This document shows positions 46,352-55,693 of a DNA stretch of 64,000 nt, piece after piece. Location: the NCBI GenBank assembly GCA_002159075.1, contig LZRT01000062.1:38786-102785 (forward strand), given 5' to 3'. The position numbers were made by a program, and so were the translations under genes. A model generated the notes under the pieces. It made no database searches. It saw only the letters and a program-made list of their open reading frames with translations, and was not told where the DNA came from. Positions within the stretch are counted from its first letter, which is position 1, and the number at the start of each line of letters is the position of its first letter. This DNA comes from Bacillus thermozeamaize. GTDB lineage: Bacteria > Bacillota > Bacilli > ZCTH02-B2.

Positions 46352-46399
46352 GAATCAAGCGCGGGAAAATAGCGGTTTGAGCGTGAAGAAGGTGATAAC

Positions 46400-46753
46400 A
46401 TGGGTCGACTGCGTGCCAATCGTGTGGCGGAACAAATCAAAAAGGAACTGGGAGAAATTTTTCAGAAACAGTTAAAAGATCCACGGATTGGCTTTGCCAC
46501 AGTGACTGACGTGGAAGTGACCGGCGATTTGCAACAGGCCACGGTTTATGTCAGCATTCTCGGCAACGAGGAGCAAAAACGGGAAACCATGGTCGGTCTT
46601 GAAAAAGCAAAGGGCTTTATTCGCACCGAGATTGGCAAGAGACTTTCGCTGCGCCATACCCCGGAGGTGATTTTCAAGCTCGATGAATCGATTGAACGTG
46701 GCACAAGGATTGCCCAGATCCTCAAACAACTCCACAATGAAGACCAATCCTGA
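46400..46753 (+). CDS. rbfA: 30S ribosome-binding factor A
   Basis: Late 30S maturation factor that processes 16S rRNA ends at low temperature. The 117-residue protein has the RbfA KH-like signatures ([54 protein letters not shown]). AAGGTGATAAC precedes ATG 46400. The small gene ylxP, found between infB and rbfA in B. subtilis, is missing; the gap is only 48 bases. Confidence 0.97.
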   Translation: MGRLRANRVAEQIKKELGEIFQKQLKDPRIGFATVTDVEVTGDLQQATVYVSILGNEEQKRETMVGLEKAKGFIRTEIGKRLSLRHTPEVIFKLDESIERGTRIAQILKQLHNEDQS

Positions 46754-47735
46754 TATGATGCAGCTGTTCCGGGAGGCGGCGCGGTTTATCTCGGAGCATG
46801 ACCAGTTTCTGGTCATCTCCCACCTCAGTCCGGATGGGGACGCGATCGGTTCGACACTGGCGATGGTGGGGATTCTTAAGGCGCTGAAGAAACGGTACTG
46901 TGTCGTCAATCCGGACCGCCTGCCCAAAAAGTACGGAATACTGCCCTGGGCGGACGAGATTCTTTCCAGTGAAGAAAGAGGCACGGAAGGCCCTTATCAC
47001 CATGTCATTGCCCTGGATTGCGCCGATGAGAAAAGGATGGAACCATTTCCTTCCCGCTTTGCCGCCGGGGCCCGAATCCTCAATATCGACCATCACCCCA
47101 CCAATACCCGGTACGGCACGGTAAATCTGGTCTTGCCGGAAGCGGCTGCCACAGCGCAGTTGGTCTACTATCTGGCTGAGACCTTGCAGGTGCCGTTGGA
47201 GGAACCCCTTGCCACCTGCCTTTACACGGGGATTTTGACTGACACGGGAGGGTTTCGCTATTCCAATACGAAAGCGGAAGTGATGCGGATTGCCAGCCGG
47301 CTTCTGGATGCGGGCGTGAACCCCGGTAAACTGGCGGAACAATTCCTGGAACGGATCAGTGAAGCGCACCTGCATGTGTTGCAAAAGGCGCTGTCCCGTC
47401 TGCAGCGGGAGATGGATGGGCGCCTGGCATGGATGTATGTGACCCAGGAGGATCTCCGTGAGGCGGGAGCGACGGAAGCGGATATGGATGGGCTGGTGCA
47501 ATATCCTTTGCGTATTGAGGGAGTGGAGGTGGGGCTTTTGTTCCGGGAAATGTCACCTGCATCCTGCAAAGTCAGTTTGCGTTCGCGAGAGCGGGTCGAT
47601 GTAGCCAAGATTGCGGGCCTGTTTGGAGGCGGTGGCCATGCCCGGGCCGCAGGCTGTACAGTAGAAGGACCTTTGCTTGCCGTGATGGAACAGGTGCGGG
47701 CAAGCGTGCAAAAAGAGCTGTTGGGCGGCGCATGA
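46737..47735 (+). CDS. nrnA: DHH-family bifunctional oligoribonuclease / pAp phosphatase NrnA
   Basis: Degrades very short RNAs and can hydrolyse 3'-phosphoadenosine 5'-phosphate. The 332-residue protein has the DHH motif set ([12 protein letters not shown] near residue 28; IDHHPTN near 117) and the DHHA1 RNA-binding [10 protein letters not shown] near 297. ATG 46737 overlaps the end of rbfA by 17 bases and lacks a strong ribosome binding site, so translation coupling is likely; ATG 46755 is an alternative. Confidence 0.93.
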   Translation: MKTNPDMMQLFREAARFISEHDQFLVISHLSPDGDAIGSTLAMVGILKALKKRYCVVNPDRLPKKYGILPWADEILSSEERGTEGPYHHVIALDCADEKRMEPFPSRFAAGARILNIDHHPTNTRYGTVNLVLPEAAATAQLVYYLAETLQVPLEEPLATCLYTGILTDTGGFRYSNTKAEVMRIASRLLDAGVNPGKLAEQFLERISEAHLHVLQKALSRLQREMDGRLAWMYVTQEDLREAGATEADMDGLVQYPLRIEGVEVGLLFREMSPASCKVSLRSRERVDVAKIAGLFGGGGHARAAGCTVEGPLLAVMEQVRASVQKELLGGA

Positions 47736-47773
47736 TAAAGGGGGCCATGGCGTAATTGTCTGGAGGTTCATGG

Positions 47774-48736
47774 ATGCGGGATGGCGGATTGGGTGATGGT
47801 TCGATGATGAACGGAATCCTTCCACTGCGGAAACCGCCTGGTTGCACCTCGCATGATCTGGTGGTCTGGGCCAGGAGACTGCTCGGTGTCAAAAAAATTG
47901 GTCACGCAGGCACCTTGGATCCGGCTGTCAGCGGCGTTTTGCCGCTGTGTATCGGGAAAGCCACCCGATTGATCGAGTACCTTCACCAACTGCCGAAGGC
48001 TTACGTTGGAGAGATGATCCTGGGAAAGTCGACTGACACACTGGATGGTGACGGTCAAGTGCTGGAAGAGGTCCCTGTGGCACAAGTGGACCGGGACCGT
48101 ATCGAGCAGGCGTTCCAAAGGTTTACGGGGGAAATCGAACAGGAGCCGCCCCTTTACTCGGCGATCAAAGTCGAAGGAAAAAAACTGTACCAATATGCGA
48201 GGGAAAAAATCCCGGTTGAGGTTCCCAAACGGAAGGTGCACGTGCATGAATTGCGTTTATTGCATTTGTCCCGACAGGGAAAAGAGGTGTCCATTCAGTT
48301 CAAGGTGACTTGTTCAACAGGGACATACATACGCAGTTTGTGCCGGGATATCGGCCTTTGGTTGGGTTATCCGGCCTATATGAGCCGGCTGGTTCGGATT
48401 CAAAGCGGCCCTTTTGCCCTTGAGGATTGTGTCGAGCAAAAAGAGGTGGAGGCGGCCGCTGCCGCCGGTACGGTTGATCAGCTCCTGCGACCATTGGATG
48501 CGGCTTTGCCCCATTTACCTGCGTTAGACCTGGAGCATTCACTGGCGGCCCGGTTGAGCCGGGGGCAGGCGGTGCGCCTTGAGGCTTTCGCCTTGCCAAC
48601 CGAGCAGTACCCGGAAGACACCTATCGCGTCTATGGTTTGTCGCAGGGGAAAAGACATTTTGTCGCCACGGCGAAGCTTCGTCGTGAGGAGCAATTCGTG
48701 CTGATCACTCCTGAAAAAGTGTTTCTGCCCGTTTGA
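47774..48736 (+). CDS. truB: tRNA pseudouridine(55) synthase
   Basis: Converts U55 of elongator tRNAs to pseudouridine. The 320-residue protein has the catalytic Asp in HAGTLDPAVSGVLP near residue 49, then KATRLIEYLHQLPKAYVGEM, and a C-terminal PUA-like part. ATG 47774 follows GGAGG with seven-base spacing; ATG 47804, giving a start that aligns directly with B. subtilis TruB, is also plausible. Confidence 0.95.
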   Translation: MRDGGLGDGSMMNGILPLRKPPGCTSHDLVVWARRLLGVKKIGHAGTLDPAVSGVLPLCIGKATRLIEYLHQLPKAYVGEMILGKSTDTLDGDGQVLEEVPVAQVDRDRIEQAFQRFTGEIEQEPPLYSAIKVEGKKLYQYAREKIPVEVPKRKVHVHELRLLHLSRQGKEVSIQFKVTCSTGTYIRSLCRDIGLWLGYPAYMSRLVRIQSGPFALEDCVEQKEVEAAAAAGTVDQLLRPLDAALPHLPALDLEHSLAARLSRGQAVRLEAFALPTEQYPEDTYRVYGLSQGKRHFVATAKLRREEQFVLITPEKVFLPV

Positions 48737-48752
48737 AAGGAGGTGTTCGGAA

Positions 48753-49727
48753 GTGGCCATGACGGTGCATTATCTGGCTCACCCCCTGGAAGAGTCGAAC
48801 TATCCTGAACAGGTTCTGGCCATCGGCTATTTTGACGGGGTTCACATCGGCCACCAAAGCGTGATCGGAAGCGCGATCGCATTGGCAGAAAAGCTCAGCC
48901 TTCCGGCTGGCGTGATGACCTTCCATCCCCATCCCCGGGCAGTGCTTGGAAAAGAAGGATATACCTCTTATTTGACGCCCCTCGCGGAAAAACTTAGGCA
49001 ACTGGAACGGCTTGGCGTGAATCATGTCTATGTGGTCTCTTTTACGCGGGATTTTGCGGCCGTGATGCCTGAGGAATTTATCGAATCTTTTTTAATGCGT
49101 TTGCGGCCGAAAGGAGTGGTGGTCGGATTCGACTATACGTTTGGTCATCGTGCCATGGGCACGGTCAATACGCTGCGTGATCACTGCCGGGACCGTTACA
49201 TTCTGCAGGTCGTAAACCCGGTTACCCTGGAAGGGGAAAAGGTAAGCAGCACCCTTGTACGGGAAATGCTTCACGAAGGGAATACCGGCCGCGCCTGCCG
49301 GCTTTTGGGCCGCCCTTACAGGATACAGGGCGAGGTGGTTCATGGAGAACACCGGGGGCGTACGATCGGGTTTCCGACGGCAAACCTGAACATGACGGAG
49401 CCTTACTTTTTGCCGAAAACAGGTGTGTATGTGGTACGCGCGGAATGCAGAGGACAGTCTTTCTATGGCGTCGCCAATCTGGGTGTCAAGCCGACATTTC
49501 ATCAAGACGGCGTGGAACCTTCGATTGAGGTGCATCTGATGGATTTTTCCGGCGATCTGTATGGAGAAGCAATGGGCCTCGAGTTTTGTCACTATTTGCG
49601 GCCGGAAAGAAAGTTTCCTGACGCAGAAGCCCTGGTCCGACAGATCAAGGAGGATGTCAAGCAGGCTGAACAGTGGATTCAGTCACAAGCGCCAGCACCC
49701 GCCTGTTGCTTCAGAGGAGGGAAATAA
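48753..49727 (+). CDS. ribF: Bifunctional riboflavin kinase / FAD synthetase
   Basis: Makes FMN and FAD from riboflavin. The 324-residue protein has an N-terminal FAD synthetase domain (GYFDGVHIGHQSVI near residues 24-37; VVGFDYTFGHRAMG) and a C-terminal riboflavin kinase domain (GRTIGFPTANLNM near 207). GTG 48753 is spaced correctly from AAAGGAGGTG; ATG 48759 is less well placed. No FMN riboswitch precedes it; it is transcribed with truB. Confidence 0.97.
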   Translation: MAMTVHYLAHPLEESNYPEQVLAIGYFDGVHIGHQSVIGSAIALAEKLSLPAGVMTFHPHPRAVLGKEGYTSYLTPLAEKLRQLERLGVNHVYVVSFTRDFAAVMPEEFIESFLMRLRPKGVVVGFDYTFGHRAMGTVNTLRDHCRDRYILQVVNPVTLEGEKVSSTLVREMLHEGNTGRACRLLGRPYRIQGEVVHGEHRGRTIGFPTANLNMTEPYFLPKTGVYVVRAECRGQSFYGVANLGVKPTFHQDGVEPSIEVHLMDFSGDLYGEAMGLEFCHYLRPERKFPDAEALVRQIKEDVKQAEQWIQSQAPAPACCFRGGK

Positions 49728-49746
49728 CCGGCTGTCCATCTTCCTT

Positions 49747-49775
49747 TTGCGTTGAATTTCCAGCTGTGATATACT
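49747..49775 (+). promoter_or_regulatory. Predicted sigma-A promoter of rpsO (extended -10)
   Basis: TTGCGT at 49747-49752 and TATACT at 49770-49775 are 17 bases apart, and TG at 49767-49768 forms an extended -10. Transcription would start near 49782, giving an untranslated leader of about 120 bases before rpsO. Confidence 0.7.
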
Positions 49776-49902
49776 TTCTTTAGCCCTCCGGCTGGAATCT
49801 TGCAGTGAAAGATTGGCTGGACGGAAGGATTCGCCTTGGCGTGGAAGACGAGTCACCGACGTCTTCTGGGCTGATGGTGTGAAGAGACAAGGAGGTGAAA
49901 CC
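49776..49902 (+). promoter_or_regulatory. rpsO 5' leader, candidate S15 autoregulatory RNA
   Basis: The leader contains a 7-bp stem, 49844-49850 with 49860-49866 (9-base loop), and a short stem 49783-49794 region (AGCC/GGCT). Bacillales S15 proteins are known to regulate their own mRNA by binding a structured leader. Whether this fold matches the known S15 site was not tested. Confidence 0.35.
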
Positions 49903-50172
49903 ATGGCGCTGACACAAGAACGAAAGCAGGAGATCATCCAACGATTCCGGTGTCATGAAAGTGATACCGGCTCTCCGGAAGTACAGGTGGCCATTTTGAC
50001 AGAGCGGATTAACGAATTGAACGAGCACCTGCGGGTCCATAAAAAGGATCATCATTCCCGCCGTGGTCTGTTGAAAATGGTTGGCCAACGCCGACGTTTG
50101 CTGAATTACTTGCGCGAGAAGGATGTTCAGCGTTACCGGAAGTTGATTGAAGAGCTTGGCTTACGTAAATAA
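49903..50172 (+). CDS. rpsO: 30S ribosomal protein S15
   Basis: Primary 16S rRNA-binding protein. The 89-residue sequence is full length and typical ([40 protein letters not shown]). ATG 49903 follows CAAGGAGGTGAAACC; an in-frame upstream extension from 49813 lies in the leader and is not coding. A strong terminator follows, so rpsO is largely its own unit. Confidence 0.98.
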   Translation: MALTQERKQEIIQRFRCHESDTGSPEVQVAILTERINELNEHLRVHKKDHHSRRGLLKMVGQRRRLLNYLREKDVQRYRKLIEELGLRK

Positions 50173-50177
50173 GTCGC

Positions 50178-50205
50178 AAAAGGCTTCCTTCGTGGAAGCC
50201 TTTTT
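50178..50205 (+). terminator. Intrinsic terminator after rpsO
   Basis: A 7-bp GC-rich stem (50182-50188 with 50194-50200), extended by A-T pairs and closed by loop TTCGT, is followed by TTTTT. It is well formed and should end most rpsO transcripts. Confidence 0.88.
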
Positions 50206-50215
50206 CAAAAGGATA

Positions 50216-50275
50216 CATAACCTTTAACCCTCGAATTCTTCCATAAGTGGTTTGTTTCCATAGATGAAGGTTATG
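50216..50275 (+). promoter_or_regulatory. Long stem-loop in the pnp leader
   Basis: A perfect 9-bp inverted repeat (50216-50224 with 50267-50275) encloses about 42 bases and ends just before the GGGAGG ribosome binding site of pnp. E. coli pnp is autoregulated through a leader stem cut by RNase III; a similar role here is speculative. Confidence 0.35.
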
Positions 50276-50290
50276 AAGGGAGGACACCTT

Positions 50291-52390
50291 TTGGAGAAAA
50301 CATATCAGATGGATCTGGCAGGGCGTCCGCTCATCCTGGAAACAGGAAAACTGGCGAAACAAGCCGATGGGGCTGTTCTGGTTCGCTATGGCGAGACGGT
50401 CGTATTGGCTACGGTGACTGTATCCAAAGAACCGCGGGAACTTGATTTTTTTCCGCTGACGGTCAATTATGAGGAACGGCTATACGCGGTTGGCCGAATT
50501 CCGGGAGGATTCATCAAAAGGGAAGGCCGTCCAAGTGAAAAGGCGATCCTTTCCGGACGCCTGATTGATCGTCCCATTCGGCCTCTCTTTCCAGAAGGGT
50601 TTCGCCACGAAGTCCAAGTGGTGACAACCATTCTTTCCGTCGATCAGAACTGTTCCCCGGAAATTGCGGCCATGATCGGAACATCTGCCGCGCTGTCCAT
50701 TTCCCGGATTCCCTTCAGGGGCCCTATCGGCGGCGTGATTGTCGGCCGGGTTGACGGTGAACTGGTTATCAATCCGACCGTGGAACAAGAGGAGAAAAGC
50801 GATCTTCACCTGACCGTGGCAGGGACGAAAGATGCCATCATGATGGTCGAAGCAGGTGCCGACGAGGTGCCGGAAGAGGTGATGCTGCAGGCCATCCTGT
50901 TTGGGCATCAGGCGATCAAAGGGATCATTGCGTTGATTGAAGAAATGGTACGGGAAGTTGGGCAACCCAAGCTTGAGGTGCAGGTGACCGAACCTGAACC
51001 CGAATTGGTTGAAGCTGTGGAAACATTCGCCACGGAAAAGCTGTCTGCGGCTCTCCAGATTCCCGACAAGCAGGAAAGACAGGACGCGATCGATGGCGTC
51101 ATCGAAGAGACGCTTTCACACTTTGCCGAGCAATGGACGGAAGAAGAGGAACGGCTTGCCCAGGTGCGGCAGGTGGCAGATCGGCTCGTCAAGCGCAAGG
51201 TGCGAGAAATGATTTTGGAAGGCAGGCGCCCGGATGGACGAGCACCTGATGAAATTCGTCCCATTTCCTGTGAGGTGGGCATTCTGCCGCGAACGCATGG
51301 TTCTGGTCTTTTTACCCGCGGCCAGACGCAAACCCTGAGCGTATGCACCTTGGGGGCGCTCGGCGATGTACAGATCCTGGATGGCTTGGGCCTGGAAGAA
51401 AGCAAGCGATTCATGCATCATTATAACTTCCCTCCATACAGTGTTGGCGAAGCCCGGCCGATTCGCGGGCCAGGACGGCGCGAGATCGGACATGGAGCGT
51501 TGGGAGAAAGGGCACTGTTGCCTGTCATTCCGCCAGAAAGTGAGTTTCCGTACACGATTCGCCTCGTCTCTGAAGTGCTGGAGTCCAATGGTTCCACATC
51601 CCAAGCCAGCATCTGCGGTAGCACACTGGCGCTGATGGATGCAGGCGTGCCGATCAAGGCTCCGGTGGCCGGAATCGCCATGGGATTGGTCAAGGAAGGC
51701 GATCAGGTCGTCATCTTGTCTGACATCCAGGGGATGGAAGATCACCTGGGGGATATGGATTTTAAAGTGGCCGGCACAGCCAAAGGAGTTACGGCGCTCC
51801 AGATGGATATCAAGATTGACGGCATTGACGAGTCGATTCTCAAACGAGCCTTGGAACAGGCGCGACGCGGACGGCTCTATATTTTGGATAAGATGCTTGA
51901 AGTGATTTCCGAGCCGCGCAAACAATTGTCCCGATATGCACCCAAAATCATCACCTTGCAGATCCATCCTGATAAGATCAGGGACGTGATTGGACCGAGC
52001 GGGCGCGTGATCAACCAAATCATCAGCGAAACCGGGGTTAAAATCGACATCGAACAAGACGGGCGCATCTACATCGCATCGCCGGATGAAGAAATGAATG
52101 AAAAAGCGAAGAAGAAAATCGAAGATATTGTCCGGGATGTGGTCGTAGGGGATGTCTATCAAGGAAAGGTGAAACGCATCGAAAAATTTGGCGCGTTCGT
52201 CGAAATCCTTCCCGGAAAAGAAGGTCTGGTCCACATCTCCCAGCTGGCCAATGAGCGGGTGGACAAGGTGGAGAGCGTGGTACATATTGGTGACACGATT
52301 TTGGTCAAGGTGACGGAAATTGACAGCCAAGGCCGGATAAACCTCTCCCGCAAGGCTCTCCTGAAGAAGGAAAAGCCGCAAAAAGCCTGA
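50291..52390 (+). CDS. pnp: Polyribonucleotide nucleotidyltransferase (PNPase)
   Basis: 3'-5' phosphorolytic RNA decay enzyme of the degradosome-like network. The 699-residue protein has two RNase PH domains ([40 protein letters not shown]), a KH domain near 555-615 ([19 protein letters not shown]) and an S1 domain near 622-690. The start is TTG 50291, seven bases after GGGAGG; upstream in-frame ATG codons overlap the leader hairpin and are not favoured. Confidence 0.97.
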   Translation: MEKTYQMDLAGRPLILETGKLAKQADGAVLVRYGETVVLATVTVSKEPRELDFFPLTVNYEERLYAVGRIPGGFIKREGRPSEKAILSGRLIDRPIRPLFPEGFRHEVQVVTTILSVDQNCSPEIAAMIGTSAALSISRIPFRGPIGGVIVGRVDGELVINPTVEQEEKSDLHLTVAGTKDAIMMVEAGADEVPEEVMLQAILFGHQAIKGIIALIEEMVREVGQPKLEVQVTEPEPELVEAVETFATEKLSAALQIPDKQERQDAIDGVIEETLSHFAEQWTEEEERLAQVRQVADRLVKRKVREMILEGRRPDGRAPDEIRPISCEVGILPRTHGSGLFTRGQTQTLSVCTLGALGDVQILDGLGLEESKRFMHHYNFPPYSVGEARPIRGPGRREIGHGALGERALLPVIPPESEFPYTIRLVSEVLESNGSTSQASICGSTLALMDAGVPIKAPVAGIAMGLVKEGDQVVILSDIQGMEDHLGDMDFKVAGTAKGVTALQMDIKIDGIDESILKRALEQARRGRLYILDKMLEVISEPRKQLSRYAPKIITLQIHPDKIRDVIGPSGRVINQIISETGVKIDIEQDGRIYIASPDEEMNEKAKKKIEDIVRDVVVGDVYQGKVKRIEKFGAFVEILPGKEGLVHISQLANERVDKVESVVHIGDTILVKVTEIDSQGRINLSRKALLKKEKPQKA

Positions 52391-52410
52391 GTGCGTCCCA
52401 ACACTCGGGG

Positions 52411-52450
52411 AAAAAAGAGTCAGAGCTGTTCTGTCTCTTTTTTTATTTTT
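52411..52450 (+). terminator. Intrinsic terminator after pnp
   Basis: A stem of AGAG-CAGA paired with TCTG-CTCT (52416-52424 with 52430-52438, one T-T mismatch, loop GCTGT), preceded by an A-run and followed by TTTTTTTATTTTT, forms a convincing terminator. Confidence 0.8.
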
Positions 52451-52505
52451 GCGACATAGCCCGTCTCATCGCCGCATAGGATGGAGATGAACGGGAGGGT
52501 GCACG

Positions 52506-53498
52506 GTGAGGATGAACCGATCGTTGTGGGCAGCCTTTTTATTTGCGGGATTGCTGCTCCTTTTTGTCATTCCTTTTCTGAAGCCGGTTCATGTCTATTT
52601 GCAGTCGATGAAAGCAACCGCTCTGTCCGGGGAACACAACCATGCCGAGTGGAAAAACGACCCGTTATGGGTGCAGATTCAATCGCTGGCGGAGCGGGTG
52701 GATCAGCCGGCGGAAAATGCGCGCATCGATCCGGTTTGGAAAGCGATCCCAGGGTACAATGGTCTTGTGGTGGATCGCGAAGTCACTTATCAACTGGCCA
52801 AGAGCCGATCAAGTCAGCCGATTCAGCTCATTTATCAAGAGTTGCCGCCGCAAATTGATCTGAAGCAATTGCCGCCTGCACCGATTTATCGGGGAAATCC
52901 GCAGAAGCCCATGGTTGGCCTGATGATCAATGTCGCCTGGGGGGAGGAACACCTTCCGGCAATGCTGGAGATTCTGCGGGAAGAACAGGTGAAAGCCACC
53001 TTTTTTCTGGATGGATCCTGGGCAAAGAAAAATCCGGAATGGGTAAAGGCGATTGACCAACAGGGCCATGAAATCGGAAATCATGCCTATTCGCATCCAG
53101 CGATGAGCAAATTAAACGAATCAGAGATGGAGCGGCAAATCAGTCAGACCAATCAGGTCATTGAACAGGTGATTGGAAACAAGCCGCGATATTTTGCGCC
53201 TCCTTCCGGAGATTTCAATCAACAAGTGGTTGAAGTGGCCCATCGGCAAGGGATGCTGACCATCCTCTGGACCCTGGATACCGTGGATTGGAAGAAACCT
53301 GCACCGGAACTCATATTAAAACGGATTGTTCCTGAGGTTTCCAATGGAAATCTTATCCTGATGCATCCTACCTCACCGACGGTGCAGGCGCTCAAGCCGA
53401 TGATCCGCCAGATTCGGTCCAAAAAACTCTTGCTCGGTACTGTTTCAGACGTTTTGTCTCCAGCACGGGTGGATGTTGTGAGACTGCCGGAATTCTGA
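52506..53498 (+). CDS. ylxY: YlxY-like polysaccharide deacetylase homologue, degenerate metal site
   Basis: The 330-residue protein has an N-terminal membrane anchor (about residues 5-26) and a NodB-type domain. The His pair HAYSHP near 193-197 and the APPSGDF motif are present, but the first motif, normally TFDDGP, reads MINVAWGE near 138-145, lacking the catalytic Asp pair. It sits after pnp, where B. subtilis has ylxY. Deacetylase activity is therefore doubtful; a structural or altered role is possible. GTG 52506 follows GGGAGGG. Confidence 0.85.
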   Translation: MRMNRSLWAAFLFAGLLLLFVIPFLKPVHVYLQSMKATALSGEHNHAEWKNDPLWVQIQSLAERVDQPAENARIDPVWKAIPGYNGLVVDREVTYQLAKSRSSQPIQLIYQELPPQIDLKQLPPAPIYRGNPQKPMVGLMINVAWGEEHLPAMLEILREEQVKATFFLDGSWAKKNPEWVKAIDQQGHEIGNHAYSHPAMSKLNESEMERQISQTNQVIEQVIGNKPRYFAPPSGDFNQQVVEVAHRQGMLTILWTLDTVDWKKPAPELILKRIVPEVSNGNLILMHPTSPTVQALKPMIRQIRSKKLLLGTVSDVLSPARVDVVRLPEF

Positions 53499-53504
53499 TA
53501 TAGT
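53476..53504 (+). promoter_or_regulatory. Predicted sigma-A promoter of the M16 peptidase gene
   Basis: TTGTGA at 53476-53481 and TATAGT at 53499-53504 with a 17-base spacer and a TG just before the -10 (53496-53497) overlap the end of the ylxY-like gene. A start near 53511 gives a 40-base leader before ATG 53551. Confidence 0.5.
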
Positions 53505-53550
53505 GATACCGTGGATTCGCCGTGTTTATCGAAGAATGGGAGGATGCCTG

Positions 53551-54801
53551 ATGATTTATCGGCATGTCCTGAAAAATGGCCTGCGGGTGGTGATTGAGGA
53601 GCTGGCCTCAGTCCGATCCGTCTCCATTGGTGTATGGGTAGGTGCTGGTTCCCGTTACGAGTCGATCGAAATTAATGGCATTTCTCATTTGATTGAACAT
53701 ATGTTGTTTAAAGGCACAAAGCACCATACGGCGCGGCAGCTTGCGGAAAAATTTGACAGTATCGGCGGGCAGGTCAACGCCTTTACCTCGAAAGAATATA
53801 CCTGTTATTACGCCAAGGTGCTGGACGAACATTTTCCGTATGCGCTTGAACTGCTTGCGGACATGTATTTTCATTCACTCTTTGAACCGCAAGAACTTGA
53901 GAAAGAAAAAAAGGTCATTCTCGAAGAGATTAAAATGTACGAAGATACCCCGGATGAGTTGGTCCATGAACTTCTGGCGAAGGCGGCCTTTGCGGAACAC
54001 CCGCTCGGCGCTTCAGTGGCCGGAACCAAAGAGGCTTTGGGGGGACTGACGAGGGATGACCTCCTGCAGTACATGCGTCAAGCCTATACGCCGGACAACA
54101 CGGTGATTGCGATTGCCGGCCATGTGCGGCCTGACGCCCTTGAGCTGGTGGAACAAGCTTTTTCCCAATTCACCTCAACGATACATACGCTGCCCGATCA
54201 GAAAGCAGACTTTCACCACAGGTCGATCTTTTACCCGAAGGAAACGGAGCAGGTTCATCTTTGCCTTGGTTTTCCCGGATTGTCATTTAAGGATGAGCGC
54301 CTCTATTCGCTCGTTGCCCTAAACAACATTCTCGGAGGAAGCATGAGTTCGCGGTTGTTTCAACAGATCCGCGAAGATTGCGGCCTCGCTTATTCTGTTT
54401 ACTCCTATCATTCCTCTTTTAAACAGGAAGGAATTTTTGCCATTTACACCGGGACGGCGCCAGAACACGTCGAGACGGTGCTCAAATTGACATTAGACAT
54501 CATCCAGCAGATACGCAGCAACGGAATCACGGAAGAGGAGTTGAGAAAAGCGCGCGAGCAGATAAAGGGCAGCCTGATGCTCAGCCTCGAAAGCACCAAT
54601 AGCCGGATGAGCCGTCTGGGGAGAAATGAATTGCTTTTGGGGAAACACTGGTCATTGGATGAACTGCTGGCGCAACTCAACCGCGTCACCCTTGAGGAAG
54701 TACATGAGGTGGCACAGGCCATTTTTTGCGACCCGCCTGCCGTAGCGACTGTCGGCGAAGATGAACAATTGGCAAAGTTGAGGCGGGCTTTAGGAACGTA
54801 A
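53551..54801 (+). CDS. mlpA: M16-family zinc peptidase (MlpA/YmxG-like)
   Basis: Processing-peptidase-like metalloprotease. The 416-residue protein has the inverted zinc motif HLIEH (H46, E49, H50) and the downstream Glu region of the family (AFAEHPLGASVAGTKEAL), plus the second-half domain (GGSMSSRLFQQIREDCGLAY). B. subtilis carries mlpA here, implicated in regulating aprE-type protease expression. ATG 53551 follows TGGGAGGA; an in-frame upstream start at 53503 overlaps the promoter. Confidence 0.93.
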   Translation: MIYRHVLKNGLRVVIEELASVRSVSIGVWVGAGSRYESIEINGISHLIEHMLFKGTKHHTARQLAEKFDSIGGQVNAFTSKEYTCYYAKVLDEHFPYALELLADMYFHSLFEPQELEKEKKVILEEIKMYEDTPDELVHELLAKAAFAEHPLGASVAGTKEALGGLTRDDLLQYMRQAYTPDNTVIAIAGHVRPDALELVEQAFSQFTSTIHTLPDQKADFHHRSIFYPKETEQVHLCLGFPGLSFKDERLYSLVALNNILGGSMSSRLFQQIREDCGLAYSVYSYHSSFKQEGIFAIYTGTAPEHVETVLKLTLDIIQQIRSNGITEEELRKAREQIKGSLMLSLESTNSRMSRLGRNELLLGKHWSLDELLAQLNRVTLEEVHEVAQAIFCDPPAVATVGEDEQLAKLRRALGT

Positions 54802-54874
54802 GAACAGCCGAAAAGCCTCATGAGTTGCCTCGAGGCGCTCACGTCTAGCAGAACAACAATGGAGGGGACATTAC

Positions 54875-55318
54875 TTGATCGAGATACGGGTTCAACGTCT
54901 TCCTGGCAGCGAAGATTTGCCGCTTCCAACAAAAATGTCTGCTGAAGCCAGCGGATATGATCTTCACGCCGCTGTCCAAGAACCAGTGACGCTGATGCCT
55001 GGACAGCGTACCCTGATACCGACGGGATTGAAAATCGAGTTGCCCAAAGGATATGAGGCGCAAATCCGCCCGCGAAGCGGCCTTGCTCTTCGGCACGGGT
55101 TGACCGTTTTGAATGCGCCCGGGACCATTGATGCGGATTATCGGGGTGAAATCGGCGTGATTCTCATCAATCTCGGGCAGGAACCGGTTGTCATCAGGCG
55201 TGGGGACAGGATTGCCCAAATGGTCATTCAACAGGTAACAGATGCCAGCTGGCGGGTGGTCGAAGAATTGGCGACGACGGAACGCGGAAGCGGTGGCTTT
55301 GGACATTCAGGAGTTTGA
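54875..55318 (+). CDS. dut: Deoxyuridine 5'-triphosphate nucleotidohydrolase
   Basis: Hydrolyses dUTP to dUMP, keeping uracil out of DNA. The 147-residue trimeric-type dUTPase has the five motifs: [42 protein letters not shown] and the C-terminal [10 protein letters not shown]. The start is TTG 54875, seven bases after AATGGAGGGG. The next gene begins three bases after the stop. Confidence 0.95.
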   Translation: MIEIRVQRLPGSEDLPLPTKMSAEASGYDLHAAVQEPVTLMPGQRTLIPTGLKIELPKGYEAQIRPRSGLALRHGLTVLNAPGTIDADYRGEIGVILINLGQEPVVIRRGDRIAQMVIQQVTDASWRVVEELATTERGSGGFGHSGV

Positions 55319-55320
55319 GG

Positions 55321-55533
55321 ATGGCGTGCATGAGCGATAATCATCAACCTACACAAGAACCGTTGTCGGGCAAACAATTGCTGCAAGAAATCGAACGCCT
55401 TCGGATCCGGCTGTACAAGCAAGTTGACCAAGACCCTTCCGCATTTTCCGATCCCCAGATTCTCAAGCTCAGCCAGCGTCTGGATGAATTGATCACCCTT
55501 TATGTCCAAAATCAATCGCGCAACCGCCGCTAA
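55321..55533 (+). CDS. Spo0E-family aspartyl-phosphate phosphatase
   Basis: The 70-residue protein matches the small Spo0E family: an N-terminal helix (LLQEIERLRIRLYKQV) and a C-terminal helix with the signature SQRLDELITLYV. Family members dephosphorylate Spo0A-P and can delay sporulation. ATG 55321 follows AGGAG at 55309-55313 and sits just after dut, so they are probably co-transcribed. A perfect terminator follows. Confidence 0.8.
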   Translation: MACMSDNHQPTQEPLSGKQLLQEIERLRIRLYKQVDQDPSAFSDPQILKLSQRLDELITLYVQNQSRNRR

Positions 55534-55542
55534 GCAAGATAC

Positions 55543-55573
55543 CCTGACAAACCGTTTGTCAGGCTGTTTTTTT
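55543..55573 (+). terminator. Intrinsic terminator after the Spo0E-like gene
   Basis: A perfect 9-bp stem (55543-55551 with 55555-55563, loop CCG) is followed by CTGTTTTTTTG. It marks the 3' end of the backbone unit and the left edge of the accessory insert. Confidence 0.88.
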
Positions 55574-55693
55574 GTCGAGTACGGCAGCGCATGAGGCATC
55601 TTTTCGCGCTCCCATTTCAGTAGACGGGGCGGTTCCTGATGCATTATCCTAGAGAAAGTGCGAAGTCAGAGCAAAAAGGGGAAATGATCAAAC

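Noticed and set aside
48737..48752. FMN riboswitch before ribF
   Set aside because: The gene follows truB by 16 bases and no RFN-like motif is present.
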